Assembly: GCA_040255845.1 (NCBI GenBank)
Contig: JBDZVU010000001.1
Span: forward strand, 70,136-134,135
Reading direction: 5' to 3'
Length of the DNA stretch: 64,000 nucleotides
DNA from: Nitrospira_D sp040255845
GTDB lineage: Bacteria; Nitrospirota; Nitrospiria; Nitrospirales; Nitrospiraceae
The notes under the pieces: model-generated
Database searches by the model: none
What the model saw: the letters and a program-made list of their open reading frames with translations, nothing else
Told to the model about the DNA's origin: nothing
Made by a program: the position numbers and the translations under genes
Part shown: in pieces, positions 8,749 through 16,838 of the stretch
Position numbering within the stretch: the first letter of the stretch is position 1
How the letters are laid out: each line of letters starts with the position of its first letter

Positions 8749-9396
8749 TTACGTCCTAGCTCGACCGTTGCGGCTCCCGGTGGAAAGCAACGACCGGAAC
8801 TTGTCCTCCTTAAAATCATACGCCCACACGTCGCCGGTTTCGATGGAATAGACCCACCCGTGCAGCTCGATGCCTCGGCCCCGCAATTTGGCCGCCACGA
8901 CCGGATGCGTTTGCAAATGCTCGAGCTGAATCCGGACGTTCTCCTGGGTCGTGGCTACGTAGAGGGCATCGCCGGTAAGATGCCCGTAGTTGTCCCGTAC
9001 CACGCGCCTCGTGGCTTCCGCTTGCAGCAGCCATGATTTAACCGCGGGCAAATCCCCGACCTGCTCCGGCTCGAGGATCGCCTTCACCACGCCGCAGTCC
9101 GTGTGGCCGCACACGATGATGTTTCTAACGCCCAGGACGCCGACGGCATATTCGATGGTTGCGATGGTGCTCCCCACCGAGGCGCCGTACGAGGGGACCA
9201 AATTGCCGGCATTTCTCAAGATGAACAATTCGCCGGGATCGGTCTGCGTGATCAAGCAGGGATCGATGCGGGAATCGGAGCAGGTAATGAAAAGCGCCCG
9301 GGGTTGCTGCCCGCGCGCCAAACTCGAGAACAGATCGCGTTTCTGCCGAAAGACTTGGCGCTGGAATTTCTTGAGCCCTTCGATCAGCTTTTTCAT
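8749..9396 (-). CDS. Beta-class carbonic anhydrase
   Basis: Interconverts CO2 and bicarbonate in the cytoplasm. The zinc ligands and dyad are all visible: CSDSR gives Cys39, Asp41 and Arg43, and CGHTDCG gives His98 and Cys101. These are the beta-class signature residues, in a 215-residue protein of normal size. The ATG at 9396 (MKKLIEGLKKFQ) matches the usual N-terminus of the family; an in-frame GTG at 9420 would add eight residues. It lies directly upstream of, and divergent from, the DAB operon, and 20 bases before selO. Location next to a DAB pump suggests a role in carbon acquisition, which is inference from context. Confidence 0.92.
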   Translation of the reverse strand: MKKLIEGLKKFQRQVFRQKRDLFSSLARGQQPRALFITCSDSRIDPCLITQTDPGELFILRNAGNLVPSYGASVGSTIATIEYAVGVLGVRNIIVCGHTDCGVVKAILEPEQVGDLPAVKSWLLQAEATRRVVRDNYGHLTGDALYVATTQENVRIQLEHLQTHPVVAAKLRGRGIELHGWVYSIETGDVWAYDFKEDKFRSLLSTGSRNGRART

Positions 9397-9580
9397 GGAG
9401 CCGTCCGCGTGCCGTGCCACCGATCCGTGACGCCGGACCCCGCGACGAGGGCGGTGGGCTCACGGTCCCCGCGATGAAACAGGGGCGCGCCATTATAGAG
9501 AGAGCACTGATGTGCCACAAGCAGTCTTCAATCGAGCTGGCGCGCCCAGGGCCGGGCTCACTCGTCCACACGGGCTCGCC

Positions 9581-9610
9581 TTGACTCTCGCCGTACCAAT
9601 ACCCGATAAC
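9581..9610 (+). promoter_or_regulatory. Possible sigma-70 promoter of the DAB operon
   Basis: TTGACT and GATAAC are separated by 18 bases. Transcription from here would begin at about 9617, only a few bases before the dabB ATG at 9620, and no Shine-Dalgarno sequence is visible ahead of that ATG. If real, the message would be almost leaderless. The -10 element is only a 4 of 6 match. Confidence 0.35.
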
Positions 9611-9619
9611 CGAACCTTC

Positions 9620-11332
9620 ATGGATATCGGCGCCTTACTGGCGGTGCTTACTCCGATCCTTCCGCTGCTGGCTGCACTGCTCGTGCTGAGCGGCGACGCC
9701 AGAACTCAGCTTGCACGGGCGCAGGCGGGTCTGTGGCCGCTCGTCGCCACCTTCGTCGCGGCAGGCGTCGTCCTCGCCATGGTGTCCTCACGGGAGCCCA
9801 TCACGCTCCGGTTCTACGATCCTTCGTCTGCGGCCAATCCCGCCCTTCCGCTCGGATTCCACGTGGACCGCCTGGCCGCCGTCATGATGGTGCTCGTCTC
9901 CGGCGTCGCCGCGATCATCTACCGCTATTCCGTCACGTACATGTTTCAAGATCCCGGCTACCGCCGCTTTCTGGCGTTGATCGCCGTGACGGCGACCGTG
10001 CTGCTCTGCATGGTCTCGAGCGCGAACCTCGTCATGTTGTTCATCTTCTGGCAGATGCTGAGCTATGTGCTCTCGATGCTCGCGCATAACCTGCATCATC
10101 CGGCCACGCTCGACGGGGCCAGCAAGACGTTTCTGTTTCATCGGCTCGGCGACGCCGCGTTCCTGGCCGGGATCGTGCTGGCTCACTCGCTGTACGGCAC
10201 CGTCGAATTTCACGCGTTGTTCGCTCGGGCCGCGGAGCATCCCGTCACGCTGGCGCCGCTCCCCGGCATCGAAATGAGCGGGCCGACCGCCGTGACCCTG
10301 CTGCTCTTCGTCGGCGCGATGACCAAGTCCGCCCAATTTCCGCTGCACGTGTGGCTGCCCAGCTCCCTGTACGCGCCCACCCCGGTGCATGCGCTGCTGC
10401 ATGCCGGGATCATCAACGCGGGCGGATTTTTGATCAATCGGCTGGCGCCGCTTTATGGGCTCAGCCCCGCCACGCTCCACGTGGCCTTCGTGGTCGGCAC
10501 GCTCACCGCCATCTTGGGCGCGTCAATGATGCTGACGCAGAACGACATCAAGAAGACCCTCGGATTCTCGACGATCGGTCAGATGGGCTACATGATCATG
10601 GAGTGCGGGCTCGGCGCGTTCGCCTTGGCCGTCTTTCATTTGATTGCGCACGGCATCTTCAAGGGCACGGTCTTCCTCAATTGCGGCAACGTGATCCACA
10701 AGGCCCGGCGAGAGCCGGTCTTTCCTCCGACGCAGTCACCCGTGGAGGAGGCCCCATTTTCCCGGCTGGCGTGGACGACGGGATTTTTCACCACGCTGGT
10801 GATGCCGCTGGTCATCCTGCTGGCCACACACGGGGTGCTGCAAATTCCGATCATCCACGCGCAAGGCAGCGTCATCTTCCTGTTCTTCATCTGGGTCACC
10901 TCGTCGCAGGCCATTCTGACTTTGACCCGGCTGCGCGGCATCCCGTCATGGAAAGTGTCGGCCGCCATGCTCGTGACGCTGCTGTTCGTGGTGTTCACCT
11001 ATCTGTTCGCGGCGGAACGCTTCACCGCCTTTCTGTACCCGAATCGCGAGGAAGTGGACGCGTACTTTACCGCCGCGGCGCTGCCGGGACCGTTGTTCGA
11101 TGGGCTGGTGGGGCTGGTGACTCTGGGCATCGTGATCGGATGGATGTACCTCTATGCCGAGACGCGCGGGCAGGTAATGAGGCGGCCGGCGTGGCTGGAG
11201 AGCTGGTATCCACCGCTCTATCTATTGCTTGTCAACCGCCTGTACGTCGACCGGTGCTACGCCTTTCTCGGTCGAGCCATCCTGCGAGTGGCCGAACGTG
11301 TGGAGCGGCGTGCCGCTCCGAGGGTCTCATGA
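9620..11332 (+). CDS. dabB: DabB: proton-conducting antiporter-like subunit of the DAB inorganic-carbon pump
   Basis: A 570-residue polytopic membrane protein related to NuoL/MrpA subunits. In characterised DAB systems DabB carries cations and powers DabA, which converts CO2 to bicarbonate. The antiporter core is intact: AMTKSAQFPLHVWLPSS includes the TM7 lysine (Lys236), followed by APTPVHALLHAGIINAGGF, and LTQNDIKKTLGFSTIGQMGYM is the TM9-10 region. The start at 9620 (MDIGALLAVLTPILPLLAA) puts a membrane helix first; the longer frame back to 9512 is polar and covers the intergenic region. Its stop overlaps the next gene as ATGA. Operon order dabB-X-dabA-PII. Confidence 0.85.
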   Translation: MDIGALLAVLTPILPLLAALLVLSGDARTQLARAQAGLWPLVATFVAAGVVLAMVSSREPITLRFYDPSSAANPALPLGFHVDRLAAVMMVLVSGVAAIIYRYSVTYMFQDPGYRRFLALIAVTATVLLCMVSSANLVMLFIFWQMLSYVLSMLAHNLHHPATLDGASKTFLFHRLGDAAFLAGIVLAHSLYGTVEFHALFARAAEHPVTLAPLPGIEMSGPTAVTLLLFVGAMTKSAQFPLHVWLPSSLYAPTPVHALLHAGIINAGGFLINRLAPLYGLSPATLHVAFVVGTLTAILGASMMLTQNDIKKTLGFSTIGQMGYMIMECGLGAFALAVFHLIAHGIFKGTVFLNCGNVIHKARREPVFPPTQSPVEEAPFSRLAWTTGFFTTLVMPLVILLATHGVLQIPIIHAQGSVIFLFFIWVTSSQAILTLTRLRGIPSWKVSAAMLVTLLFVVFTYLFAAERFTAFLYPNREEVDAYFTAAALPGPLFDGLVGLVTLGIVIGWMYLYAETRGQVMRRPAWLESWYPPLYLLLVNRLYVDRCYAFLGRAILRVAERVERRAAPRVS

Positions 11333-12627
11333 GCGCGCTCGCGACCGCTCCCTTCGTCGTTGCGGCGGTGCCCCTCGCGGGAGCGCTCGTGGGGCTGGGG
11401 CTGTTGAACCGGCCGCCGGCGCTCAGGGTGTGGGTGTTGCTGACCACGATGGTCAGTCTCGGCTCTGTCGGCTGGTCGCTGGGGCAGGCGTCCCGCCCGG
11501 CGGCCCTCCCCTTCCTGATCCTGTTGCCTCTCATGGCATTCTTGACCCTTCTGGGGCAGCCGGCGCAGCGCCGACTCGGCTCCGCGTGGCTCCTGACGCT
11601 CTTGTTCCTGGCGTTGAGTCTCGGCGCATTGGCGTTTGCCGGTCCGGTCGGGGACCTGTGTTATGCGGGGTTCCTAGGGGTATTGGGGTTGGCGCTGTGG
11701 CATTTTCGGGGAGAATCGAGCTCCCCGATCTGGTCCGGTCTGGCCACCGTCACCGGTGGCGCGTTGGCGGCCGCACTCGGTCTTGCGATCGGGCCACCGG
11801 CCGCCCCTGCTCTCGCGCTCGCCGGAGCCGTCGCGCTGCCGCTCGTCCCTTTTCATCGTGGATATGTCACCGCCGTCACCACGCTCCCGGGAAACTTGCC
11901 GGCGTTTCTGGCCGTGGCCATGCCGCTCGTCGGATTCCATCTCTTCGCCGAGAACTTGCCTCACCTGTCCGCATCGCTGCTCAACGTCGTTGCGATGCTC
12001 GCCATAGCGGGAAGCCTGTACGCGTCGCTCCGGGCGCTCGTGCAGTCCCATGCCTCCTCGGTGATTGCGTACGGCGGGATCGGGCTGCTGGGCATCGTGT
12101 GGTGGAGCATCGCGAACTCGGGAACCACCTCTTCCGCCGCCCTCCTCTATGTCTGTGCGGTGGGGAGTGCCTCGGCGGGGTTGCTGCTCGCCTCGTTTGC
12201 CTTGCGCACGCGGTTCGGAGCGATCGCCTTGCGGGGAGTCGGCGGGTTGGCGCCCGCGATGCCCCGCTTGGCCGTCGTGCTCTCCCTCTTGGCGCTGGCG
12301 GGTCTGGGCTTTCCGCCCTTTGGAGTCTATGCCGGTCTGCTTGGGATGCTGCTCGCTCCCTCGTTTGTCTGGTCCGGGGCAATCCTATTGATCGCCGTGG
12401 CGTGGGTCGCCGCCTCCTGGTACACCTTCGAATTGGTGCAGGGTCTGCTGTTCGGACAACCGCGCGCCAACGGCGGCGCGCAGCAAGACCTGCAGGACCC
12501 CGAGCTCGCCGCCCTGGCGCTGACACTGGTCCTGCTCCTGACCCTGGGCCTCTTGCCGTCGAAGTTCTTTGATCCCGGCCAGCCGGGTCCGACCGTCGTC
12601 ATGAGCGAGGGGCCATGGACTCCATGA
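11329..12627 (+). CDS. Second, reduced antiporter-like membrane subunit of the DAB operon
   Basis: A 432-residue very hydrophobic protein (about 12-13 helices) lying between dabB and dabA and overlapping both (ATGA with dabB, 13 bases with dabA). It resembles the proton-translocating NuoM/NuoN fold: LVPFHRGYVTAVTTLPGNLP (about 173-190) aligns with the FPLHVWLP...TPV segment of DabB. However, the preceding helix (ALALAGAVALPLV) has no lysine where DabB has Lys236, and charged residues inside helices are almost absent. SSVIAYGGIGLLG resembles the KTLGFSTIGQMG region without its lysines. I infer a structural or regulatory paralogue that has lost proton transport. The start at 11329 is fixed by the overlap. 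Confidence 0.75.
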   Translation: MSALATAPFVVAAVPLAGALVGLGLLNRPPALRVWVLLTTMVSLGSVGWSLGQASRPAALPFLILLPLMAFLTLLGQPAQRRLGSAWLLTLLFLALSLGALAFAGPVGDLCYAGFLGVLGLALWHFRGESSSPIWSGLATVTGGALAAALGLAIGPPAAPALALAGAVALPLVPFHRGYVTAVTTLPGNLPAFLAVAMPLVGFHLFAENLPHLSASLLNVVAMLAIAGSLYASLRALVQSHASSVIAYGGIGLLGIVWWSIANSGTTSSAALLYVCAVGSASAGLLLASFALRTRFGAIALRGVGGLAPAMPRLAVVLSLLALAGLGFPPFGVYAGLLGMLLAPSFVWSGAILLIAVAWVAASWYTFELVQGLLFGQPRANGGAQQDLQDPELAALALTLVLLLTLGLLPSKFFDPGQPGPTVVMSEGPWTP

Positions 12628-15600
12628 CGAAGGCCGATGTGGCGGTCAGCCAGGAAACCCGCCGCATGGAGCTGCGGGGCATCGTGCGCCTCGCGGGCGA
12701 AGTCGTCGCGCAATACTGGCCGATGCGGACCTTCGTCCATCACAACCCCCTGCACAGCCTGGAGTACCTGCCGTTCGATGAGACGGTCCGGCGGGGGCGC
12801 GTCTTTCTCGGCGGACAGGGCTATCTGAGCGGCGAGACCTACCGCGGGTACCTGCGCTCCGGTCGCATCCGGCTGCACCACCTCAATGAAGCGGTGCAGC
12901 CGGTGGCCCGCGATGAGGCGGTCGTCGTCGGACCGTGCCGCATTTCCCATTGGGAAGTGCTCCGGGCCTGTCTGACGCACGGGCTGTGTGAAATGCCGGA
13001 AGAACCGGTCGATACCTTGTCGGCGCAGGACGCCGCAGACGCTGCCGTGCAGGAGCTCGCCGAGCGGCTGGCGCCGTGCATGCACGCTCCCACCATCGAC
13101 GCCCGGATTGCCGCGGCGGTGCGCGACGATACGGCGGCATTGGGCCGTTCCCTGACGCTCTCCGCCTGGTGCGACAAGACGCTCGGCACGCAGATCGTGC
13201 CGGTGGTGAACAACGAACTCATCAAATGGTGCGAAGCGTTCCTTGATGAAGGCCATGCCACATGGCCCATGCCCGGCCGCGAGCGGGGATTTTACGCGGC
13301 CTGGAAATCATTAGCGGCGCGGGAGTGGTTGCCCTGCGGCATTCGGGACAGTGCGCGCAAGATCGCAGCGCTCCCCGAACACCCGGAAGATGCCGTGCTG
13401 CAGAGCCTGGAGATGCTCGGCATCCCGGATCATCTCCGCCAAGACTACCTGGCGTTGCAGCTGACGGCCTTGCCGGGCTGGGCTGGATTTATCAAGTGGC
13501 GGGCCGAGCAACAGACCTATCCCTGGCAGCTCGCCTACCCTGTCAGTCTCGTCAAGTTTTTGGCCGTGCGGCTTTGGTACGTCCGCGAGCTGGTCGGGAA
13601 CGCTTGCCGGGAAGCGGCCGGCATTGCGGGCGATTACCAGAGCGTCATGGCTTATATGCAGGCACACCCCGAGGCCTACTTCCTCCGCACGGAACACGCC
13701 GCGGGACGGTTACCGACCTCCTACGGGACGGAGATCGCGCGTCTGGCGAACGCCCAGCGCGAGGGCTGGCGCGCGCTAGCGGACCGCCTCCAACGCGACA
13801 CCGGCTCTCAGCGCGACCACCTCCTACGCCGCCACGGGGCGCGCCGTTTGCTCCGGCTGGCCCAAGCGCTGGAAATCGTGCCAAGCGTGCTCCTCGACGC
13901 GGCTCCTGAGCACCTCGCGGTCCTGCTTGAATGGATGGACGCGTTTCCTGCCAGCGCGCATGGCCCCGTCTGGCTGAGAGCCTTCGAAGCGGGCTACCAC
14001 GAGCAACTCTTCGGCCTGCTGATGCGAAGCGCACCGTCGGATCTCGACTCGGCCGGCGTGACGCCGGCCATGCGCCCGCAATCGCAGTCGGTCTATTGTC
14101 TGGACGTCCGCTCGGAGCCGTTCCGCCGGCACCTGGAATCCACGGGGGCCAACGAAACCTACGGGTTCGCCGGGTTTTTCGCCGTCTTCATCCGCTACCG
14201 CGCCTGGGGGCACGACCATGAAACCGAACAGTATCCGGTGATCATGCGCGCCCGCAACGAAGTGCGGGAAATTCCCCGCAGTTACTTTCAGCATGTCGTG
14301 TCGAAGCATGCCGCGCGCGCCAAGTGGCTTCATGCCGGCCACACGCTGCTGCACGACCTGAAGGAGAACGTCGTGACGCCGTACGTGATGGTCGAATCTC
14401 TGGGGTGGTTCTACGCCCTCCCGATCGTTGGAAAGACGGCGTGGCCGGCCCTGTACCAGCGCGTCGCCGCTTGGATCCGGCGCCTGGTAGTTCCGCCCCT
14501 CGCCACGAGCCTGACCGTGGACAAGCTGGCCCCCGCGGACATCGACGAAATGCTGATCGCCGAGCAGCGGGCGGTCATCTGGAGGATGCTGCGGGAGCAG
14601 TTCGGCATGCGCGGGGGCCGGATCCGGCCGGATTTCGTCGAAGCGGTTCGCCTGCAGGCCCTCAGTGGCGGCCCCGTTTCCGGCTCGCTGGCCGCCGCCG
14701 CTGCCTCGGCGGGACTCGACGGCTCGCGGCTCGACGCCTTTCTCGATGTCTTGCGCCGGGAGTACCGCCTCAATCCCCGGTCCGCGTCCCGGCAGAAGGA
14801 GCGGATCACCCGCGCCGGCTTCACGCTCGACGAACAGGTCCTGACCGTCGAGACGGCGCTTCGGATGATGGGGCTGACGCGGAACTTCGCCCGCGTCGTC
14901 CTGTTCTGCGCCCACGGCAGCACGTCGGAGAACAATCCGTTCGAATCGGCGCTGGACTGCGGCGCGTGCGGCGGCAACGAGGGCAAACCCAACGCCCGCG
15001 TCCTCGCGGTCATGGCGAACAACCCGCGCGTGCGTGAACGGCTGGCCAAGAACGGATTGGAGATTCCTTCGGACACACATTTTCTCGCCGGGCAATTCGA
15101 CACCGCCACGGATGCGGTGGAGCTGTTCGACCTCGAAGATGTGCCGCTCACGCACCGCAAGGATGTGGCTCGCTTGCTGGAAGATCTCCAGGAAGCGGCG
15201 CGGCTGACGAGCCTCGAGCGCTGCGCCCGCTTTCCGGATGTCGCGGGGCCCGTGACGCCCGGCAAGGCCGCTGCAATCGTCCGCGACCGCGGCGCGGATT
15301 GGAGCCAGGTGCGCCCGGAATGGGGCCTGTCCGGCAATACCTCGTTCGTCATCGGGCGGCGCGAGCTCACCAAGGGCCTCAACCTGCAAGGCCGCGTCTT
15401 CCTCCACTCCTACGATTACCGGGAAGACCCAACGGGCCGCCTGCTGGAAGTCCTGCTGACCGGGCCGCAGGTCGTGGCCCAGTGGATCAACATGGAACAT
15501 TATTTTTCGACGGTGGATAATGAAGTCTACGGGAGCGGCAGCAAGATCTACCACAATGTCGTCGGGCGGATTGGCATCATGTCGGGTCCCTGGAGCGACC

Positions 15601-15887
15601 TGCGGCTGGGGCTCGCCTGGCAGACGGTCATGAACGGGCCCTTGCCCTATCACGAGCCGTTGCGGCTGCTGACGGTTGTCGAAGCGCCCCACGAGAAAAT
15701 TGATGCCCTGATCGCCCGACACGAGATCTTGCAGCACTTCTATCGCAACGAGTGGGTCCATTTGGCCGCCGTCGATCCGGACAAGGGCGGGTTGTACCGC
15801 TATCACCCGAGCGGGATGTGGAATCGGATCACCGCCGTCTTCGCCCCGTCGCTCCGGCACGAGGACATGAAAGGAGAGCCGTCATGA
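12615..15887 (+). CDS. dabA: DabA: zinc-containing subunit of the DAB inorganic-carbon pump (DUF2309)
   Basis: A 1090-residue soluble or peripheral protein of the DUF2309/DabA family, proposed to act like a vectorial carbonic anhydrase coupled to DabB. All zinc-site residues are recognisable. YCLDVRSE gives Cys495 and Asp497, and CAHGSTSENNP gives His767, followed by Cys782 in DCGACGG. The C-x-D and H-x14-C spacings equal those of the characterised enzyme. TFVHHNPLHSLEYLPF near the N-terminus and NMEHYFSTVDNEVYGSGSK near the C-terminus are typical family segments. At about 1090 residues it belongs to the long form of DabA. It overlaps the upstream membrane gene by 13 bases and the downstream P-II gene as ATGA. 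Confidence 0.9.
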   Translation: MDSMTKADVAVSQETRRMELRGIVRLAGEVVAQYWPMRTFVHHNPLHSLEYLPFDETVRRGRVFLGGQGYLSGETYRGYLRSGRIRLHHLNEAVQPVARDEAVVVGPCRISHWEVLRACLTHGLCEMPEEPVDTLSAQDAADAAVQELAERLAPCMHAPTIDARIAAAVRDDTAALGRSLTLSAWCDKTLGTQIVPVVNNELIKWCEAFLDEGHATWPMPGRERGFYAAWKSLAAREWLPCGIRDSARKIAALPEHPEDAVLQSLEMLGIPDHLRQDYLALQLTALPGWAGFIKWRAEQQTYPWQLAYPVSLVKFLAVRLWYVRELVGNACREAAGIAGDYQSVMAYMQAHPEAYFLRTEHAAGRLPTSYGTEIARLANAQREGWRALADRLQRDTGSQRDHLLRRHGARRLLRLAQALEIVPSVLLDAAPEHLAVLLEWMDAFPASAHGPVWLRAFEAGYHEQLFGLLMRSAPSDLDSAGVTPAMRPQSQSVYCLDVRSEPFRRHLESTGANETYGFAGFFAVFIRYRAWGHDHETEQYPVIMRARNEVREIPRSYFQHVVSKHAARAKWLHAGHTLLHDLKENVVTPYVMVESLGWFYALPIVGKTAWPALYQRVAAWIRRLVVPPLATSLTVDKLAPADIDEMLIAEQRAVIWRMLREQFGMRGGRIRPDFVEAVRLQALSGGPVSGSLAAAAASAGLDGSRLDAFLDVLRREYRLNPRSASRQKERITRAGFTLDEQVLTVETALRMMGLTRNFARVVLFCAHGSTSENNPFESALDCGACGGNEGKPNARVLAVMANNPRVRERLAKNGLEIPSDTHFLAGQFDTATDAVELFDLEDVPLTHRKDVARLLEDLQEAARLTSLERCARFPDVAGPVTPGKAAAIVRDRGADWSQVRPEWGLSGNTSFVIGRRELTKGLNLQGRVFLHSYDYREDPTGRLLEVLLTGPQVVAQWINMEHYFSTVDNEVYGSGSKIYHNVVGRIGIMSGPWSDLRLGLAWQTVMNGPLPYHEPLRLLTVVEAPHEKIDALIARHEILQHFYRNEWVHLAAVDPDKGGLYRYHPSGMWNRITAVFAPSLRHEDMKGEPS

Positions 15888-16225
15888 GCGGGTTGACGCT
15901 GCATCCCATGAAAGAAATCCGGGTCGTCGTCGCGGGCGAACACCGCGCCTTCGTGACCGAATTGTTGGACAAGGTTCACGCCACCGGCTATACCATCATC
16001 GGCAACGTCTCCGGGAAGGGCCATCACGGCATGCGTGAAGCGCACTTCATGTTCAGCGAACAGGAAAGCCTCATCATCATCATGACCGTGGTGCCCGAGG
16101 AAAAGGTCGAGCCCATCCTGGCGGGCCTGCGGCCGCTGTTCGAACGGCATTCCGGCGTGATGTTCGTGGCCGACGTGGCGGTGAGCCGCCGTGATTATTT
16201 CGGCAAGCCGGGCGGCGGCTCGTGA
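15884..16225 (+). CDS. P-II-like regulatory protein of the DAB operon
   Basis: A 113-residue protein with a P-II/ferredoxin-like fold pattern: MKEIRVVVAGEHRAFVTELLDKVHATGYTI resembles strand 1-helix 1, and GNVSGKGHHGMREAHFMFSEQESLIIIMTVVPEEKVEPILAGLRP resembles the T-loop, strand 3 and helix 2 (segments listed in order). The tyrosine uridylylated in GlnB is not present. P-II-like proteins (SbtB, CPII) regulate bicarbonate transport by binding adenine nucleotides or bicarbonate, so it may gate the DAB pump. GGAGAG precedes the ATG, which overlaps the dabA stop, so co-translation is expected. Confidence 0.75.
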   Translation: MSGLTLHPMKEIRVVVAGEHRAFVTELLDKVHATGYTIIGNVSGKGHHGMREAHFMFSEQESLIIIMTVVPEEKVEPILAGLRPLFERHSGVMFVADVAVSRRDYFGKPGGGS

Positions 16226-16230
16226 ACGGC

Positions 16231-16260
16231 TTGTCTTTGGCGGAGCGGTTTGTCTAGAAT
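16231..16260 (+). promoter_or_regulatory. Possible sigma-70 promoter
   Basis: TTGTCT and TAGAAT are 18 bases apart, 34 bases upstream of the GTG start at 16294. TAGAAT matches the -10 consensus at five of six positions. Confidence 0.4.
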
Positions 16261-16293
16261 GGCCCCTCTTCCCGGTGTGACGAGGAGCTTGTT

Positions 16294-16563
16294 GTGAAGG
16301 GGTTACGCTTCGAACGGATCGGCAAGGGCCGCTACTACAACGTCGTCTTTCACATCGGCAGCACCTACGTGCCGGTGAGCGATGAGACGGTCGAAGAACT
16401 GAAGGCGCAAAGCCTGCTGCCGGCGGAGCGGTTTCTGGACCTGCTCGTGGACCGCATCGGCTACTCGTCCTATCTCAAGGAGCAGATCCGCACCGAGCTG
16501 AAGTCTTCCGGCGACCCGGTGACGCAGATCACCGTGCTCCAAGGCGCGGTCCGCGAACTCTAA
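16294..16563 (+). CDS. Conserved small protein of unknown function
   Basis: An 89-residue protein, mixed alpha/beta in appearance, without signal or membrane segment. The N-terminal half (LRFERIGKGRYYNVVFHIGSTY, in part) looks like two or three strands. The rest is helical and acidic/basic (ETVEELKAQSLLPAERFLDLLVD). I do not recognise the family. Start is GTG at 16294, supported by GACGAGGAGC about seven bases upstream. It has its own promoter candidate and is followed by the palindromic repeat at 16714, so it appears to be a single-gene unit. Confidence 0.6.
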   Translation: MKGLRFERIGKGRYYNVVFHIGSTYVPVSDETVEELKAQSLLPAERFLDLLVDRIGYSSYLKEQIRTELKSSGDPVTQITVLQGAVREL

Positions 16564-16713
16564 TCGGCCTGCAACAGGCGCCTCTCCTGCTACGCTGCCA
16601 GTCAAGCTCGATTCGTGCAAAGAGAAGGGTGACTCACGCGAGGTTCCGGGACTTTTTCGGACCCTTCGGTGTCCACCATGTGCTCCATCGTATGGAAGGT
16701 TGTTGTCGCTGAT

Positions 16714-16838
16714 GCAGGATGCTCAAACGGGCCGCCAGCAAGGCCGCAGCGAGTGAAGGGCCGAGGCGTACCCTCTGGGGTACGTTGAGGGCTTAAACGA
16801 CGCGAGAACGCAGCTCGCGGCCTGTTTCAGCATCCTGC
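16714..16838 (+). repeat. Palindromic intergenic element, copy 1
   Basis: A ~125-base imperfect palindrome between two convergent genes. The outer arms 16714-16735 and 16817-16838 pair, with a C opposite C where GCTCAAA faces TTTCAGC. The interior contains AAGGCCGCAG, GCCGAGGCGTA, a small hairpin CGTACCC/GGGTACG and GAGAAC. Two further copies lie at 27305 and 54685 with different arm sequences that still pair. The 3' arm ends at the first base of the stop codon of the minus-strand TPR gene, so it may also serve as a transcription end for one or both genes. Confidence 0.85.
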
